From Bacillota bacterium (GTDB lineage: Bacteria > Bacillota > Desulfotomaculia > Desulfotomaculales > Ammonificaceae): DNA of 64,000 nt. The stretch's first letter is position 1, and each line of letters begins with the position of its first letter. This document shows positions 61,342 through 64,000 of this stretch, piece by piece. The DNA lies in contig JBFMBK010000004.1 in NCBI GenBank assembly GCA_040755295.1, positions 149,790-213,789 of the forward strand, given 5' to 3'. The translations under genes were made by a program, and so were the position numbers. The notes beneath the pieces are model-generated. The model saw only the letters and a program-made list of their open reading frames with translations, was not told the DNA's origin and made no database searches.

Positions 61342-64000
61342 GTCGCCCCCCACGCGGGGGCGTGGATTGAAACAAACAGCCGGTGCTCGGGGCGCTGGCG
61401 GCGATGTGTCGCCCCCCACGCGGGGGCGTGGATTGAAACGAGCATGCGGCTGCCGTTGCTCCTGGCGCAGTTAAGTCGCCCCCCACGCGGGGGCGTGGAT
61501 TGAAACCTTGATCGTGTCAACTATCAATTGACGTTGCATTTGTCGCCCCCCACGCGGGGGCGTGGATTGAAACTTCTACCGGCTGATGGTCAACTGTGAC
61601 GACTTCGGGTCGCCCCCCACGCGGGGGCGTGGATTGAAACTAAGTCTCTTGGCTCTTGTTCAGGCTCTTGTTCAGTCGCCCCCCACGCGGGGGCGTGGAT
61701 TGAAACATTTTGTCCGCCGCCTGGCGCTTCAATTTTCTGTGTCGCCCCCCACGCGGGGGCGTGGATTGAAACAGCCGAATCCGCGCCTGCCCGGCCTCCT
61801 GCAACTCGTCGCCCCCCACGCGGGGGCGTGGATTGAAACAATGATAAGCGGATAAGTCATTGCGCAAACCTCCTTGTCGCCCCCCACGCGGGGGCGTGGA
61901 TTGAAACCAAAAACCTGGGATAATCCTTCACGGCCTCTTTTGTCGCCCCCCACGCGGGGGCGTGGATTGAAACTGGTATTACCCAAAACATATTTGAGTA
62001 AATTGGTGGGTCGCCCCCCACGCGGGGGCGTGGATTGAAACGAGGTCAGCGACACACAGGGATAAACCGCCCGAAGTCGCCCCCCACGCGGGGGCGTGGA
62101 TTGAAACATAAAGGGCGAGTTTATGCGCTCACGGGTAAACAGTCGCCCCCCACGCGGGGGCGTGGATTGAAACGCTATGAACATGTCCGCCATATCGTCA
62201 GTGTCGAGTCGCCCCCCACGCGGGGGCGTGGATTGAAACTCCTCAACTCTCATCCTAAAGTACTAAAAAAATTAGTCGCCCCCCACGCGGGGGCGTGGAT
62301 TGAAACTTTTGTGCACGCCTCAAAGTAAACGTCAACCGCTGTCGCCCCCCACGCGGGGGCGTGGATTGAAACAGTTACAGCACGTTGCCCAACACACCCT
62401 ATATCCCGTCGCCCCCCACGCGGGGGCGTGGATTGAAACTTTTGACTTTGGTTGTTCGGCAGTAGCTTCGTCGGTCGCCCCCCACGCGGGGGCGTGGATT
62501 GAAACAGCAAGCCCTCCGCGATGTGCCGGGACTGGAGGTGTCGCCCCCCACGCGGGGGCGTGGATTGAAACTTTTCTGCTGGAAGGCGAACGCCAACGGC
62601 CTTTAAGTCGCCCCCCACGCGGGGGCGTGGATTGAAACTCCTCAACTCTCATCCTAAAGTACTAAAAAAATTGTCGCCCCCCACGCGGGGGCGTGGATTG
62701 AAACTTCTTTGATTCGTGCTGCCTTATCCCTCTCCTTGGTCGCCCCCCACGCGGGGGCGTGGATTGAAACCCTCATAGTTTATTACCTCAGCGTCAACCT
62801 TCTTTGTCGCCCCCCACGCGGGGGCGTGGATTGAAACTTAAAGCTAATGTCATTGTTGACCTTACCTCCTAGGTCGCCCCCCACGCGGGGGCGTGGATTG
62901 AAACCCGGTTGGAGTTATTGTCTTGATTACATCTACCTGTCGCCCCCCACGCGGGGGCGTGGATTGAAACTCCTAGAGACGTACAAGTGTTACACACGTG
63001 TCCAGGTCGCCCCCCACGCGGGGGCGTGGATTGAAACTGTTGATTGCTGTCCCATAATAAAGTTGGTAGAAGGTCGCCCCCCACGCGGGGGCGTGGATTG
63101 AAACTTTTCCACGAATTTAGCAAGTTGCTCTTGCCTTGTCGCCCCCCACGCGGGGGCGTGGATTGAAACATAAACTCATCCGGCCTACTCCAAAAGAACT
63201 CCGCGTCGCCCCCCACGCGGGGGCGTGGATTGAAACTTCAAGCAATTCCTTTGAGGGTTTACGCCCTTCGTTAACTGCGTCGCCCCCCACGCGGGGGCGT
63301 GGATTGAAACACTGCCCCGCCCCGCTTACGGTGCGCCCGGCTAATGTCGCCCCCCACGCGGGGGCGTGGATTGAAACTTGAAGGCAAGCTTCAGTCCGAC
63401 AGCGGTTATGCGTCGCCCCCCACGCGGGGGCGTGGATTGAAACTTCGGAATATCCATATTCAGATTCAAAATCAAAATGTCGCCCCCCACGCGGGGGCGT
63501 GGATTGAAACACTCAACCCACAGTTATTTACGTTGGGTTGTTTAGTCGCCCCCCACGCGGGGGCGTGGATTGAAACTTTAACACTCTTGCGTAATAAGCT
63601 GGGATGCAAGAGTCGCCCCCCACGCGGGGGCGTGGATTGAAACTCGTCGCGGCGCTTCACTTCGCCACGGCCAAGGTGTCGCCCCCCACGCGGGGGCGTG
63701 GATTGAAACAATGAAGTCGCCAACATCACGGCCACCGGAAACTGTCGCCCCCCACGCGGGGGCGTGGATTGAAACCACTGGCCGTCTCCTTTCTCCAATT
63801 CCCCCACGGCGGTCGCCCCCCACGCGGGGGCGTGGATTGAAACATAAACTCATCCGGCCTACTCCAAAAGAACTCCGCGTCGCCCCCCACGCGGGGGCGT
63901 GGATTGAAACTTAACACCTCTGTTCTCAAGAACCTGTGAAAATGTCGCCCCCCACGCGGGGGCGTGGATTGAAACTCCTCAACTCTCATCCTAAAGTATT
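61342..64000 (+). CRISPR. Type I-C CRISPR array, 40 repeats (continues past window)
   Basis: Forty 32-nt repeats (begin GTCGCCCCCCACGCG, end GGGGGCGTGGATTGAAAC) start at 61342, 61408, 61475 and so on to 63944. As read by eye all 40 are identical. The repeat holds a CGCCCCC/GGGGGCG stem as in other type I-C repeats. There are 39 complete spacers, 33-36 nt long except one of 42 nt (63237-63278), and a partial spacer at the window end. Spacers at 62240, 62639 and 63976 are near-identical, as are those at 63170 and 63844 (identical). Confidence 0.98.

Noticed and set aside
61246..63989. Open reading frames on both strands across the CRISPR array
   Set aside because: They are translations of the repeats (for example SPPTRGRGLK or FNPRPRVGGD units) and not genes.
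1..64000. tRNA and rRNA genes
   Set aside because: No tRNA T-loop/anticodon arrangement or rRNA segment was recognised by eye; a tRNAscan-SE run would be needed to exclude them.

Overview
The window looks like a chromosome segment of a spore-forming, moderately GC-rich Firmicute (Clostridia), most like the Peptococcaceae/Pelotomaculum-Desulfotomaculum group. This rests on strong GGAGG ribosome binding sites, frequent TTG and GTG starts, sporulation-type genes (SpoIID/LytB-like, CwlD-like, YlxY-like, YlmC/YmxH-like) and the Firmicute orders alaS-ireB-ruvX-DUF1292-mltG and rimP-nusA-ylxR-ylxQ-infB-rbfA-nrnA-truB-ribF-rpsO-pnp. The genus is inferred by gene recognition only.

Layout. 1-5.7 kb is a scarred mobile region: the 3' end of a repeat protein, pieces of a group II intron (reverse transcriptase tail plus domains V/VI at one place, a probable domain I piece at another), two copies of one REP-associated transposase of which the first is cut short, a frameshifted sigZ, and an intact Cys-rich DUF2703 gene. 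5.7-8.5 kb holds accessory membrane proteins, two methyltransferases and a cupin. 8.5-12.1 kb has a SpoIID-like lipoprotein, ddl, deoC and two tandem genes for 24- and 26-residue membrane peptides. 12.2-20.3 kb encodes two paralogous giant secreted PKD/FG-GAP proteins on the minus strand. 20.8-31 kb is a conserved block: alaS, ireB, ruvX, VanW, mltG and a class B penicillin-binding protein. 31.4-49.2 kb holds trxA, the translation and RNA-processing superoperon, then a deacetylase, cell-wall amidase, M16 protease, dut and a PRC-barrel gene. 49.4-64 kb is a defence region: a lone Cas6-like gene, an AbiEii-type toxin-antitoxin pair, a WYL regulator, a complete type I-C cas operon (cas3-cas5c-cas8c-cas7c-cas4-cas1-cas2) and a CRISPR array of 40 apparently identical 32-nt repeats that runs off the window.

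Most notable non-standard signals: (1) a three-copy leader element (9733-9911, 32003-32115, 40134-40288) with conserved ends, a variable middle and compensatory base changes, each copy sitting 11-25 nt before a start codon (ddl, rimP, ribF); (2) the tandem MSWK micropeptide genes, each followed by a similar hairpin; (3) the orphan Cas6 with a four-cysteine cluster next to a system that does not need Cas6; (4) one spacer present three times in the array in slightly different forms, and another present twice.
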